NCBI GenBank assembly: GCA_029688995.1 | Contig: JARULA010000004.1 | Location: 124,001 to 188,000 of the forward strand | DNA length: 64,000 nt | Reading direction: 5' to 3' | Origin: Marinilabiliaceae bacterium ANBcel2 | GTDB lineage: Bacteria > Bacteroidota > Bacteroidia > Bacteroidales > Marinilabiliaceae | Part shown: piece by piece, positions 10,414-18,891 of the stretch | Layout of the letters: every line of letters begins with the position of its first letter | Numbering within the stretch: the first letter of the stretch is position 1 | Notes under the pieces: generated by a model | What the model was told of the DNA's origin: nothing | Seen by the model: the letters and a program-made list of their open reading frames with translations, nothing else | Database searches by the model: none | Program-made: the position numbers and the translations under genes

Positions 10414-10707
10414 TTAACGATTTAGCAGAGCTATACATTTATCTATTTCCCGCACAATTTGATTAATCCTCAACTTTGTCTCTTTAACATCATTGTTTGA
10501 AGCTTCTAAAGTTTTGGCAATTTTCAACTTCTCGAAGCTTTCTTCAAGTGATGAGTAAGAGGAGTTTATCTGATTCAACTGTTCAGTTAACTGAGAAACA
10601 CGGCTCCGAAGCATTTTATTCTCCTCCTTTTGAGCTTTGTACCTCTCAATTAATTTATCAACTTTCTCTTCTAGTTTAACAACTAAATCGATATTTGGAT
10701 TAACCAT
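10414..10707 (-). CDS. Small coiled-coil protein upstream of zapA (ZapB-like position)
   Basis: A 97-residue protein that is almost entirely helical and charged. Heptad-like hydrophobics run from LVVKLEEKVDKLIERYK through MLRSRVSQLTEQLNQI to the C-terminal LRINQIVREIDKCIALLN. No signal peptide and no catalytic motif are visible. It lies 12 bp upstream of zapA in the same operon. By size and coiled-coil content it resembles ZapB, but sequence identity to ZapB is not something I can assert; a cell-division partner of ZapA is the likely role from context. Confidence 0.75.
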   Translation of the reverse strand: MVNPNIDLVVKLEEKVDKLIERYKAQKEENKMLRSRVSQLTEQLNQINSSYSSLEESFEKLKIAKTLEASNNDVKETKLRINQIVREIDKCIALLNR

Positions 10708-10725
10708 AATATATTATTTCCCTTA

Positions 10726-10733
10726 CAAAGTTA
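10726..10733 (-). promoter_or_regulatory. -7 box (TAACTTTG) for the coiled-coil/zapA operon
   Basis: On the minus strand the sequence reads TAACTTTG, fitting TAnnTTTG, 19 bp upstream of the coiled-coil gene's ATG. It shares a 127 bp divergent region with the ygiQ-like gene. Confidence 0.45.
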
Positions 10734-10815
10734 ACATAGCTTTTATAATTTGAAAAAAAACGTTATACTTTTCACTCATATTTTTAATCATAGCTGCATA
10801 ATTGTCATAAAAAAG

Positions 10816-10823
10816 TATATTTG
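10816..10823 (+). promoter_or_regulatory. -7 box (TATATTTG) for the YgiQ-like gene
   Basis: TATATTTG lies only 11 bp before the proposed TTG start at 10835. Initiation about 7 bp downstream would leave a leader of a few nucleotides, so the mRNA may be nearly leaderless. Confidence 0.45.
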
Positions 10824-10834
10824 CATAAAAAAAA

Positions 10835-12685
10835 TTGAACATTAACAATCAGTCAAATAGATGGCTCCCTATTACGCAAAAAGAGATAAAGGCTATGGGT
10901 TGGTCCCAACCTGATGTTATTCTCTTTTCGGGAGACGCATATGTTGATCACCCCTCTTTTGGAACCGCCGTTATTGGGCGTTTATTAGAATCGCTCAAGT
11001 TAAAAGTGGCCATTGTTCCACAACCAAACTGGCAGGATGATTTAAGAGATTTTAAAAAATTTGGGGAGCCACGACTCTTTTTTGGAGTAACTGCCGGTAA
11101 TATGGACTCTATGGTTAACCATTATACTGCCGGAAAAAGAAAACGAAGTGATGACGCTTATACCCCTGGGGGAAATGCCGGTCAACGACCCGATTATGCT
11201 ACCTCAATCTATGCAAAATTATTAAAACAGCTCTATCCTAACACACCTGTTATTGCAGGTGGTATAGAAGCTTCACTGCGTAGATTTACTCATTATGATT
11301 ACTGGAATAATAAGCTACTACCCTCTATTTTAGAATGGTCACATGCAGATATGATAATATATGGCATGGCAGAAAAACCATTAATTAAAATAATAACCCT
11401 TTTAGAAAAAGGTGTCCCTTTTAATTCACTAACCACTATAGAGCAAACAGTTATAAAGCAATCAAAAAAGGAGCCTTTGCCCAAAAATAAAAAATGGAAA
11501 GATATTGAGCTCTACAGCCATGAGGAGTGTGTGACAAGTAAAAAAAGATTTGCTATTAATTTTAAAACTATCGAGGAGATCTCTAACAGTTTTTACCCTC
11601 CCCGATTGCATCAAATATGTAATAGCAACCGAATAATTGTTAATCCTCCCGACCTGTCGGTTTCTGAAAATGATTTGGACAAAATCTACAGACTCCCTTT
11701 TACCAGAATGCCTCATCCTAAATATAAAAACAAAAAGACTATTCCTGCCTATGAAATGATAAAGCATTCGGTAGTATTGCACCGAGGATGTTTTGGCGGA
11801 TGTAGCTTTTGTACAATATCGGCCCATCAGGGTAAATTTGTAATATCACGTTCTAAAAAATCGATACTTAATGAACTAAAACAGGTAGTTAAGATGGACG
11901 ATTTTAAGGGATATATCTCCGATTTGGGCGGACCAAGTGCCAATATGTACAAAATGGAAGGTAAAGATATCTCTAAATGTGAAAAGTGTAAGCGTCCGTC
12001 ATGCATTTTCCCTGCAATCTGCAGTAATTTGAACACATCACATAAACCACTTCTTGATTTATATAAAAATGGCCGCTCCATAGAAGAGATAAAAAAGATT
12101 TTTATTGGTAGTGGTATAAGATACGATCTGCTTTTAAACAAAAATATATCGAAAGAAGAGAAGGAAAATAACAGTAGATATATTACTGAGGTGATAAAAC
12201 ATCATGTTTCGGGCAGATTAAAAATTGCTCCCGAGCACTCATCTAACAGGGTGCTTAAAACAATGCGTAAACCTTCATTTAATCTATTTAAAGAGTTCAA
12301 CGCAATATTTAAGAAAGGTAATAATGAATTAAATCTTAAACAGCAGCTTATCCCCTATTTTATATCAAGCCACCCCGAATCTCATGATGAAGACATGGTA
12401 GAGCTTGCATTAGAGACCAAAAATCTCAATTTTAAACCTGAGCAGGTACAGGATTTTACCCCTACGCCAATGACCCTCTCAACTGCAATGTACTATACAG
12501 GTATAGATCCCTATACACTCAAACCCCTATACATACCATCAGGACAAAAACAGAAAGAGAGACAAAGAATGTTTTTCTTTTGGTACAAACCGCAGGTTGA
12601 AAAGCAAATAAAAAGCTTATATAATAACAGCAAAATAAAACCATTAATTGAAAGGCTATTCGACAAAAAAGTGAAGCAAAAATAG
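10835..12685 (+). CDS. YgiQ family radical SAM protein
   Basis: A 616-residue radical SAM protein of the YgiQ/UPF0313 family; the reaction is unknown. The family's N-terminal region shows as WLPITQKEIKAMGW and VILFSGDAYVDHPSFG. The [4Fe-4S] motif is C319-x3-C323-x2-C326 (GCFGGCSFC). Further downstream are GGPSANMYKMEG, a Cys cluster (CEKCKRPSCIFPAIC) and APEHSS. The start is a TTG at 10835: a TAA at 10826-10828 closes the frame immediately upstream, and the next ATG (10892) would delete the conserved WLP segment. The C-terminal tail is Lys-rich as in relatives. Confidence 0.92.
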   Translation: MNINNQSNRWLPITQKEIKAMGWSQPDVILFSGDAYVDHPSFGTAVIGRLLESLKLKVAIVPQPNWQDDLRDFKKFGEPRLFFGVTAGNMDSMVNHYTAGKRKRSDDAYTPGGNAGQRPDYATSIYAKLLKQLYPNTPVIAGGIEASLRRFTHYDYWNNKLLPSILEWSHADMIIYGMAEKPLIKIITLLEKGVPFNSLTTIEQTVIKQSKKEPLPKNKKWKDIELYSHEECVTSKKRFAINFKTIEEISNSFYPPRLHQICNSNRIIVNPPDLSVSENDLDKIYRLPFTRMPHPKYKNKKTIPAYEMIKHSVVLHRGCFGGCSFCTISAHQGKFVISRSKKSILNELKQVVKMDDFKGYISDLGGPSANMYKMEGKDISKCEKCKRPSCIFPAICSNLNTSHKPLLDLYKNGRSIEEIKKIFIGSGIRYDLLLNKNISKEEKENNSRYITEVIKHHVSGRLKIAPEHSSNRVLKTMRKPSFNLFKEFNAIFKKGNNELNLKQQLIPYFISSHPESHDEDMVELALETKNLNFKPEQVQDFTPTPMTLSTAMYYTGIDPYTLKPLYIPSGQKQKERQRMFFFWYKPQVEKQIKSLYNNSKIKPLIERLFDKKVKQK

Positions 12686-12749
12686 AACATTATTGAGTTA
12701 CAAACGTAAATAGCACATAAATAAACAGTAAAAATCAACTAAATAAGTT

Positions 12750-13490
12750 ATGATTAAAAAAATTTTTGGAGTAGTATCAATAACATTAATAGTTTTAGCA
12801 TCTTGTGATGAATATATAGAAGATATTATTAACTACCCCTCAGAGTATGAAATTAGTAACGGATTAAAAGAGGCTCTTAAAAACGGAACTGATGTAGCAA
12901 CTAATAATCTGGGAGTTGCTAACGGATATTATGAAGATGAACTAGTGAAAATAATGTTACCTGACGAGCTGCAACAGATTTCAGAATATCTTGATATTAT
13001 GCCATTTGGGGAAAATCTTATGGAAAATTTAACCTTACAAATTAACAGCGCGGCTGAACATTCAGCAAAAAATGCTGGTCCCATATTTTATGAAGCTATT
13101 TCAGATTTAACAATTGAACGCGGCATTGGTATTCTTAATGGAGAAAATGATGCTGCAACAAAATTTTTAAAAGAGAATACATTTGATGAACTGCATGCAC
13201 TTTACAAACCCGAAATAGAAAGTGCTATGGGAATGGGGATAACCGATGGGGGTTCGGTGAATGATACATGGAATACCTTAACTACCGACTATAATAGTGT
13301 TGCCAACTCTTTGATAGGTTCAACCATGGGATTAGATCCTATTGAAACAGATCTTAGCAGTTATCTGACAAATCAAGCCCTCAATGGTCTCTTTATTAAA
13401 ATAGCAGAACAGGAGTCTATTATTAGAGAAGATCCTGCAGCACGCACCAGCGATTTACTAAAAAAAGTTTTTAAATACAGTGGGCAGTAA
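12750..13490 (+). CDS. DUF4197 domain lipoprotein
   Basis: A 246-residue predicted lipoprotein: the hydrophobic N-terminus ends at a lipobox-like VLASC (Cys19). The rest matches the DUF4197 pattern, with SNGLKEALKNGTDVATNNLG near the start, KIMLPDELQQI, and the C-terminal IREDPAARTSDLLKKVF signature. The family is periplasmic and of unknown function. It follows the YgiQ-like gene by 64 bp and ends before a strong terminator that overlaps the convergent yhcC-like gene. The function cannot be deduced. Confidence 0.85.
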   Translation: MIKKIFGVVSITLIVLASCDEYIEDIINYPSEYEISNGLKEALKNGTDVATNNLGVANGYYEDELVKIMLPDELQQISEYLDIMPFGENLMENLTLQINSAAEHSAKNAGPIFYEAISDLTIERGIGILNGENDAATKFLKENTFDELHALYKPEIESAMGMGITDGGSVNDTWNTLTTDYNSVANSLIGSTMGLDPIETDLSSYLTNQALNGLFIKIAEQESIIREDPAARTSDLLKKVFKYSGQ

Positions 13491-13522
13491 CTTTAACTGT
13501 CACTCTATAAATATTAAATCAA

Positions 13523-14473
13523 TTAAAAAGATACCGGGCTATAATATTTACCTTGCCAGGTATCTTTTTTTTCCATTCTATTTTCAAGAATCCTTACAAA
13601 TTCAAAATTTTTAATCCCCCACTTTGGAGCAATTAATAGAGAGTGGGGGGCCTGACTGGTAAATCGTTCCATCACAATATCAGGACGAAGATTTTCCAGA
13701 AAAGTAACAACAAAATCAATATATTGATCTAAATTTAACAAAGAGTCTGGTTGAGGATTTTCGAGATAATAATTTCCAAGTTTTGATCCTTTAACATACT
13801 GTAACTGATGAAGTTTAAGATAATTAACCGGCAGCTTAGAGATATATTCTCCATGTTTTAGCATATCATCAAAAGATTCACCCGGAAGCCCCATTATCAT
13901 ATGGACTCCAACAGGAATATTATTCTTTGCCAAAATATTAATAGCCTGCTTTGATTCATCAAAAGAGTGTCCGCGATTTATTCTCTCTAAAGTAACATCC
14001 AAGGTAGATTCAACTCCAAGTTCTACAGCTACATAATATCTCTTTTGAATATCTTTAAGATAATCGATTAATTGATCAGAAAGACAATCGGGGCGAGTAC
14101 CAATAATCAACCCCTCTACACCATCATAAGATAAAGCACTTTCATAGAGATCAATCAAAGTTTCTAATGGTGCATAACTGTTCGTATATGCCTGAAAATA
14201 GGCAATATATTTAACACTATCATATCGCCGCTCAAAAAATTTTATCCCCCGGTTAATCTGCTCTGCAATATTAAGGTCACTTTGACAATATGAGGGTTTA
14301 AATGATTCATTATTACAAAAAGTGCATCCACCAACTCCTTTAGTCCCGTCACGGTTGGGACAGGTAAATCCTGCATGAATAGATATTTTTTGCATTTTAG
14401 AACCATTAAAAACTTTGCGAATATGGTTGCTAAAATCATTAAATCGACGATTGTGTCCCCAATAGTAACTCAT
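13523..14473 (-). CDS. TIGR01212 family radical SAM protein (YhcC-like)
   Basis: A 316-residue radical SAM protein of the YhcC group. The opening YYWGHNRRFNDFSNHIRK and the iron-sulfur ligands C38, C50 and C53 (CPNRDGTKGVGGCTFC, a spacing typical of this family rather than CxxxCxxC) are clear. GTRPDCLSDQLIDYL, VELGVEST and HMIMGLPGES follow in family order. The biochemical role is unknown. The last codons encode the left arm of a terminator for the opposite gene. Its start is 109 bp from the divergent rsmE. Confidence 0.92.
   Translation of the reverse strand: MSYYWGHNRRFNDFSNHIRKVFNGSKMQKISIHAGFTCPNRDGTKGVGGCTFCNNESFKPSYCQSDLNIAEQINRGIKFFERRYDSVKYIAYFQAYTNSYAPLETLIDLYESALSYDGVEGLIIGTRPDCLSDQLIDYLKDIQKRYYVAVELGVESTLDVTLERINRGHSFDESKQAINILAKNNIPVGVHMIMGLPGESFDDMLKHGEYISKLPVNYLKLHQLQYVKGSKLGNYYLENPQPDSLLNLDQYIDFVVTFLENLRPDIVMERFTSQAPHSLLIAPKWGIKNFEFVRILENRMEKKDTWQGKYYSPVSF
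13525..13569 (+). terminator. Intrinsic terminator of the DUF4197 gene, embedded in the convergent gene
   Basis: The arms AAAAAGATACC (13525-13535) and GGTATCTTTTT (13559-13569) pair perfectly, and inside them GGC/GCC pair after one mismatch. T's run from 13564 to 13571. The hairpin coincides with the last codons of the minus-strand YhcC-like gene. Confidence 0.8.
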
Positions 14474-14558
14474 AAATTAAGTAAATTACAGAGTTGCAAA
14501 TAACGTAAAACATTTTTAATTGCCGGAGTTGAAAGTGGTAAAAAAAGAAAAAGAAAAC

Positions 14559-14566
14559 TATTTTTG
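14559..14566 (+). promoter_or_regulatory. -7 box (TATTTTTG) for rsmE
   Basis: TATTTTTG fits TAnnTTTG and lies 16 bp before the rsmE ATG. The A-rich DNA before it lacks an obvious -33 element. Confidence 0.4.
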
Positions 14567-14582
14567 AAGAAAATAAGAGACT

Positions 14583-15281
14583 ATGCAACTATTTTATGAG
14601 CCCAACCTACTTACTAATAACGGAGTTCTTAACAAAAAGGAGTCGCACCACTGTATAAAAGTATTAAGACATAAAAAGGGGGATGCAATAAAAATTATTG
14701 ATGGTAAAGGGCGTCTGTTTTATGTCTCAATAACAGATGATTCACCAAAAGAGTGCTCTGTTTTAATTGACAAACAGATTAATGCTCAATATGATAATGC
14801 AAAAGGACATATTGCTATTGCTCCAACAAAAAGTAACGACAGAACCGAATGGTTTGTCGAAAAAGCTACAGAGCTTGGAATTAACTCTATAACCCCACTA
14901 TTTTGTGAAAATTCTATTCGTAAATCGATAAAGCCTTATCGTCTTGAAAAAATAATAACATCAGCTATTAAACAGTCAGGCGAACTATACAGACCCGTAC
15001 TTAATGAAAGCATACCCTTTAAAGAGTTAATAAACAAAGAGTTTAAGGGAGATAAATTTATTGCTTACTGCAATAACAAAGATTCAAAACATTTAAAAGA
15101 GCTCGTTAAAAAAGGTAGAGAGACTCTTATAGTTATTGGTCCGGAAGGCGATTTCTCACAGGAAGAGATAGAGTTGGCACAACAAAAAGGATTTATACCA
15201 GTATCTCTAGGAAGTAAAAGATTAAGAACCGAAACAGCTGCAATAGTTGCCAATAATATTATTCAGTTAATAAATGAATAA
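14583..15281 (+). CDS. rsmE: 16S rRNA (uracil1498-N3)-methyltransferase
   Basis: A SPOUT-fold methyltransferase that modifies U1498 of 16S rRNA using SAM. The N-terminal PUA-like part shows HHCIKVLRHKKGD near 21, then WFVEKATELGINSITPL. The knotted SAM-binding part has VIGPEGDFSQEEI and the hallmark SLGSKRLRTETAA near the C-terminus. Length 232 matches the family. It is a single gene convergent with the Rrf2 regulator (33 bp between stops). Confidence 0.95.
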   Translation: MQLFYEPNLLTNNGVLNKKESHHCIKVLRHKKGDAIKIIDGKGRLFYVSITDDSPKECSVLIDKQINAQYDNAKGHIAIAPTKSNDRTEWFVEKATELGINSITPLFCENSIRKSIKPYRLEKIITSAIKQSGELYRPVLNESIPFKELINKEFKGDKFIAYCNNKDSKHLKELVKKGRETLIVIGPEGDFSQEEIELAQQKGFIPVSLGSKRLRTETAAIVANNIIQLINE

Positions 15282-15314
15282 TCAAAGAGAAAATAAACAG
15301 CAAATAAAAATAAC

Positions 15315-15716
15315 TTAATCTATATAATCTGATAAAGTTTTACTGCTTAGATACTCTTTCACCTCAAAAGTAATGTTTTGTGAAGCATCTCCTAAAATAC
15401 ATTCATTAAAAGGACATTTTTCTTTACGCGCCGGACATGAACCATCTTCTATTTTTCCCTCAATGGCTTCATATATATTTAAAAGAGACAGCTCATCGGG
15501 AGCAATCTTAAGATAAAAACCGCCACTGGGACCTCTTGTTGATGCAACAAAACCGCTTTTTGCTAAACGTTGCATAACCTTTGAAACATGATGCTTAGAG
15601 CTCGATATTAAGTCGGCAATTTCAGCAGCATTAAGAACTCTGTTATTACGCACTATTACTACCATACTATGTAAACCAATAGCAGCAGCTTCTGAAAATG
15701 CGACAACCCTGGACAT
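15315..15716 (-). CDS. Rrf2 family transcriptional regulator with three cysteines
   Basis: A 133-residue winged-helix repressor of the Rrf2 family. The helix-turn-helix is seen in NAAEIADLISSSKHHVSKVMQRLAKSG (shown in parts), followed by the wing STRGPSGGFYL. Cys94, Cys101 and Cys106 form CX6CX4C, close to the iron-sulfur ligands of IscR, NsrR and RirA, so it could sense NO, redox state or iron through a cluster. The spacing does not match IscR (CX5CX5C) exactly. It sits downstream of the PPi-PFK gene behind a terminator, and no obvious target operon (isc, suf, hcp) is nearby. Confidence 0.9.
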   Translation of the reverse strand: MSRVVAFSEAAAIGLHSMVVIVRNNRVLNAAEIADLISSSKHHVSKVMQRLAKSGFVASTRGPSGGFYLKIAPDELSLLNIYEAIEGKIEDGSCPARKEKCPFNECILGDASQNITFEVKEYLSSKTLSDYID

Positions 15717-15756
15717 AATTATATATATATAATAATTAACAAATACCTTAAAAGTA

Positions 15757-15790
15757 ATTAAGCCCTGTAAGACTTCTTACAGGGCTTAAT
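15757..15790 (-). terminator. Intrinsic terminator downstream of pfp
   Basis: A 15-bp perfect stem, ATTAAGCCCTGTAAG (15757-15771) with its complement at 15776-15790, closes a 4-nt loop. It lies 23 bp after the pfp stop and before the Rrf2 gene. The following minus-strand T run is short (TACTTTT). Confidence 0.75.
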
Positions 15791-15813
15791 TTTACAATTA
15801 TAACAAAATTCTA

Positions 15814-17460
15814 TTATGATTGTTCATAAACAATAGTACGTGTTGTTAAATCACAAACCTGTGAAGGCCCAAAATATTGAATAGGTCCGGGATATAAATA
15901 GTTAGTCTCCATTGCCCACTCTTCTCGGTTCTCTTCAAGAGCTTTAAATGGTTTGCCATCTAATTTAACCAAAGCTTTTTGTATTACAGGCTTTAGTGCA
16001 CCGTGACGTCTCTCCATATTCATCATCATAGTTATTGGAGCTCCTCCGGGAATCCACTCTTCAGCAGGGGCTGTAAGATTTTTTATTGAAGCCATATAAC
16101 CGGTCTTTCCTTCAGAAATTAATAGAGAAGCGGTATATCCCAAGCTATAACAATAATCAGCATCAAAGTTTGATGGAGCTGCGCAACGTCCTTCATATCC
16201 AAAAAAGTGACCCTGAGCACTAAACTTTCCCTTGTAACTACCATCAGCTTTTAATTCATCCAGCTTCACTTTTACCATATCAATTAAAAGCTTTTCGGTA
16301 TCAATCATCGATACCTGAACATTTCCATGAGGATCACGATCAAGCATCAATTGATCTGCAAATGAAGCAGGTAATGAAGTAAACACTTTTGAAGAGTCTG
16401 CACTTAATTTGGTAGCTACAAACTCCCGGCGTTTTTGGTTATTCTCCAATCCTTTAATATCACTCTCATTAGCAGCAAGTATATCATTAAGCTCACCTAT
16501 AAGAGTCTTCATAGCAGGGATAAACTCAACGAGTCCTTCAGGAATAAGAACCGATCCAAAGTTATGTCCCTGTTCGGCTCTCTTTACGATAATATCGGTT
16601 ATATATGATACAATATCATCCAGTGTAAGTTTTTTATTCTCTACCTCTTCAGATATAATAGTAATATTGGGTTGAGTTTGCAAAGCACACTCAAGGCCAA
16701 TATGAGAAGCCGAACGCCCCATTAATCTAATGAAGTGGTAATATTTTTTCGCAGAATTGGCATCTCTTTGTATATTTCCTATAAGTTCACTATATGTTTT
16801 ACAGGCGGTATCAAAACCAAAAGAAGTTTCAACTACCTCATTTTTTAAATCCCCGTCAATTGTTTTAGGAACTCCTAAAACCTGAATGCCTGCTTTCTTT
16901 TTAACAAAATACTCAGCAAGCACACAAGCATTTGTATTTGAGTCATCACCTCCAATTATAACTATGGCATTTATTCCCATAGCCTTACAATTTGACATTA
17001 CTTTATCAAACTGCTCTTCATCCTCTAATTTTGTTCTTCCCGAACCAATTATATCAAAGCCTCCTGTATTACGATACTCATCAACAACATCAGAGGTAAG
17101 CTCAATATAATCATTGTCAAGCAACCCACTTGGGCCACCTAAAAATCCATAAAGCTTATTATTTTTATTGCACTTTTTTAATCCATCAAACAGTCCGGAT
17201 ATAACATTATGACCACCCGGAGCCTGTCCTCCTGATAATATTACTCCTACCTTAGCTACAGGGTAAACAGAGGTTTCTTCACCCGATTCAAAGGTAATAA
17301 CTGGCATCCTGTGAGTATTAGGAAACATTTTATCGATTTCTGCCTGATCGGCAACAGATTCAGTTTTATTTCCTTCAACAATTTTTACAGCACCTTTCAA
17401 TGATGCCGGTATTTTTGGAGCATAATCTGCTCTGGCAATTTGTAATGGACTCTTTAACAT
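15814..17460 (-). CDS. pfp: Diphosphate--fructose-6-phosphate 1-phosphotransferase (PPi-PFK)
   Basis: Phosphorylates fructose 6-phosphate with pyrophosphate, a reversible glycolytic step. At 548 residues it is the long PFP form. The phosphate-binding segment LSGGQAPGGHNVISG is near the N-terminus, and the motif GGDDSNTNA has Asp where ATP-dependent enzymes have Gly, which marks PPi dependence. PKTIDGDLKN holds the catalytic TIDxD-type motif, with MGRSASHIGLE and PEGLVEF following. It is monocistronic with a strong terminator. Its presence beside PEPCK and pyruvate kinase in the window fits a PPi-using Bacteroidales fermenter. Confidence 0.96.
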   Translation of the reverse strand: MLKSPLQIARADYAPKIPASLKGAVKIVEGNKTESVADQAEIDKMFPNTHRMPVITFESGEETSVYPVAKVGVILSGGQAPGGHNVISGLFDGLKKCNKNNKLYGFLGGPSGLLDNDYIELTSDVVDEYRNTGGFDIIGSGRTKLEDEEQFDKVMSNCKAMGINAIVIIGGDDSNTNACVLAEYFVKKKAGIQVLGVPKTIDGDLKNEVVETSFGFDTACKTYSELIGNIQRDANSAKKYYHFIRLMGRSASHIGLECALQTQPNITIISEEVENKKLTLDDIVSYITDIIVKRAEQGHNFGSVLIPEGLVEFIPAMKTLIGELNDILAANESDIKGLENNQKRREFVATKLSADSSKVFTSLPASFADQLMLDRDPHGNVQVSMIDTEKLLIDMVKVKLDELKADGSYKGKFSAQGHFFGYEGRCAAPSNFDADYCYSLGYTASLLISEGKTGYMASIKNLTAPAEEWIPGGAPITMMMNMERRHGALKPVIQKALVKLDGKPFKALEENREEWAMETNYLYPGPIQYFGPSQVCDLTTRTIVYEQS

Positions 17461-17583
17461 TTCAGGTTATTTATTTATTATTAATTAAACCACTATTAAT
17501 TACTCTAAAGCTATAAACTTCTTAAAAGCTACAAATTTGTAAATATTTTTTCAAACATAAAAAAAGCAAACATTAATAATTTG

Positions 17584-17591
17584 TATATTTG
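17584..17591 (+). promoter_or_regulatory. -7 box (TATATTTG) for the family 2 glycosyltransferase
   Basis: TATATTTG lies 19 bp before the ATG at 17611 in the 150 bp divergent region with pfp. No clear -33 TTTG at the usual spacing is present. Confidence 0.5.
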
Positions 17592-17610
17592 AAGCCAAAC
17601 AAAAGTTATT

Positions 17611-18603
17611 ATGCCAGAATTTTCATTTATAATTCCTGTTTACAACAGAGCTGAAGAAGTTGATGAACTTTTACAAACAATAATTGAACAGACCAGCAAA
17701 AATTTTGAAGTAATAATTGTAGAAGATGGCTCTGAGGAAACATGCGAACATATTATTCAAAAACATGAAAACAAGGCAACTATAAAATATATAGTTCAAA
17801 ATAACAGTGGTCCGGGATCTGCAAGAAACAACGGAGCAAAAAAAGCAAGAGGATGCTGGCTTATTTTTCTCGATTCAGATTGCCTGCTACCAAGAAATTA
17901 CCTTGATATAGTAAAAGCTGAGGTTGATTGTGAGGAGTTTGATGGTTTTGGGGGCCCCGATAAAGCGCATCCGGCTTTTAACAGAATACAGCAAGCAATA
18001 GGATATGCTATGAGCAGTGTTATAACTACCGGGGGAATACGGGGTGCAAAAGAGCAGTTTGATCTTTTCTATCCCAGAAGTTATAATATGGGAGTTCGTA
18101 ACTCAGTTTTTAACGCATTAGAAGGATTTTCAGATATGCGATTTGGCGAAGACCTCGATTTTAGCATGCGACTTATAAAAAAAGGTTACTCAACCAGATT
18201 AATAAAGGAGGGCTTTGTATTTCATAAAAGAAGAAATAATTTCCGCTCTTTTTTTAAGCAGGTTTACAATTCAGGAATAGCAAGAATAAATCTTGAAATG
18301 CGTCATAAAGGAACAACAAAACTGGTTCATTGGCTTCCTTCTCTATTTATTCTATCACACATTCTCATTTTTTTAATAGCTTTTGCATACCCCTGGATAC
18401 TGCTACTATTAATTATAACTCCTGCTATTATATATGTACATGCTAACAAAACATTAAAAAACAAAACTAGTGCTCTATGGGCAGTAGCAGCCGCTTATGT
18501 GCAAACCGTGGGATACGGATTGGGGTTTTTAGAGGGAATAATAGTTCGAAGACTTTTAAAAAAGAGAGAATTTCACGCTTTCAAAGAAAATTTTTACAAA
18601 TAA
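17611..18603 (+). CDS. Family 2 glycosyltransferase with C-terminal membrane helices
   Basis: A 330-residue GT-A fold transferase. The N-terminus (FSFIIPVYNRAEEVDELLQT) is classical, the DxD-type motif is FLDSDC near residue 88, and GFSDMRFGEDLDFSMRL holds the acceptor-base ED region. Two hydrophobic helices at about 245-280 (LFILSHILIFLIAF and WILLLLIITPAIIYV) anchor it to the inner membrane, with a possible third near 290-305. The sugar donor and acceptor are unknown. It is isolated from the sugar-nucleotide clusters, so it is more likely a housekeeping envelope-glycan or glycolipid enzyme than part of an O-antigen locus. Confidence 0.9.
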   Translation: MPEFSFIIPVYNRAEEVDELLQTIIEQTSKNFEVIIVEDGSEETCEHIIQKHENKATIKYIVQNNSGPGSARNNGAKKARGCWLIFLDSDCLLPRNYLDIVKAEVDCEEFDGFGGPDKAHPAFNRIQQAIGYAMSSVITTGGIRGAKEQFDLFYPRSYNMGVRNSVFNALEGFSDMRFGEDLDFSMRLIKKGYSTRLIKEGFVFHKRRNNFRSFFKQVYNSGIARINLEMRHKGTTKLVHWLPSLFILSHILIFLIAFAYPWILLLLIITPAIIYVHANKTLKNKTSALWAVAAAYVQTVGYGLGFLEGIIVRRLLKKREFHAFKENFYK

Positions 18604-18610
18604 ACGTGAA

Positions 18611-18799
18611 CTAATTTTTTTGTAAATAGAGATAAAATCTTTGAGATTCATTATAAGCTTTAATTTCATCAATAACAGATTGAGAAAGAGGAGGTGTAAA
18701 TAACTTTAACTCATTATCAGATAACTGTAAAATCATTTCGCGCAAAACCTCTCCTTTTCTGTCCAGTTTTAACAGTTCACTATCATTCTCTTTTTTCAT
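18611..18799 (-). CDS. Small protein (62 aa) downstream of an ECF sigma factor
   Basis: I do not recognise this 62-residue protein. It is hydrophilic, with a basic/acidic N-terminus (MKKENDSELLKLDRKGEVL), predicted helices, and a C-terminal IDEIKAYNESQRFYLYLQKN. There is no signal peptide or membrane helix, so it is not a classical transmembrane anti-sigma factor. It lies 92 bp after the ECF sigma gene on the same strand and 7 bp from the end of the convergent glycosyltransferase. Possible roles are a cytosolic sigma regulator or an unrelated small protein; coding potential rests on the intact ORF and position. Confidence 0.6.
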   Translation of the reverse strand: MKKENDSELLKLDRKGEVLREMILQLSDNELKLFTPPLSQSVIDEIKAYNESQRFYLYLQKN

Positions 18800-18891
18800 G
18801 CAAAAGGGGTTATATCTTACAAATTAAACGATAGATACCCTTTTATTATTATTTTGAGAAGAGCTTTTTTTAAAAAAACAGCATTTAATTA

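Noticed and set aside
11299-12141. Three minus-strand ORFs within the YgiQ-like gene
   Set aside because: They are antisense shadows of a conserved coding frame and show no family features.
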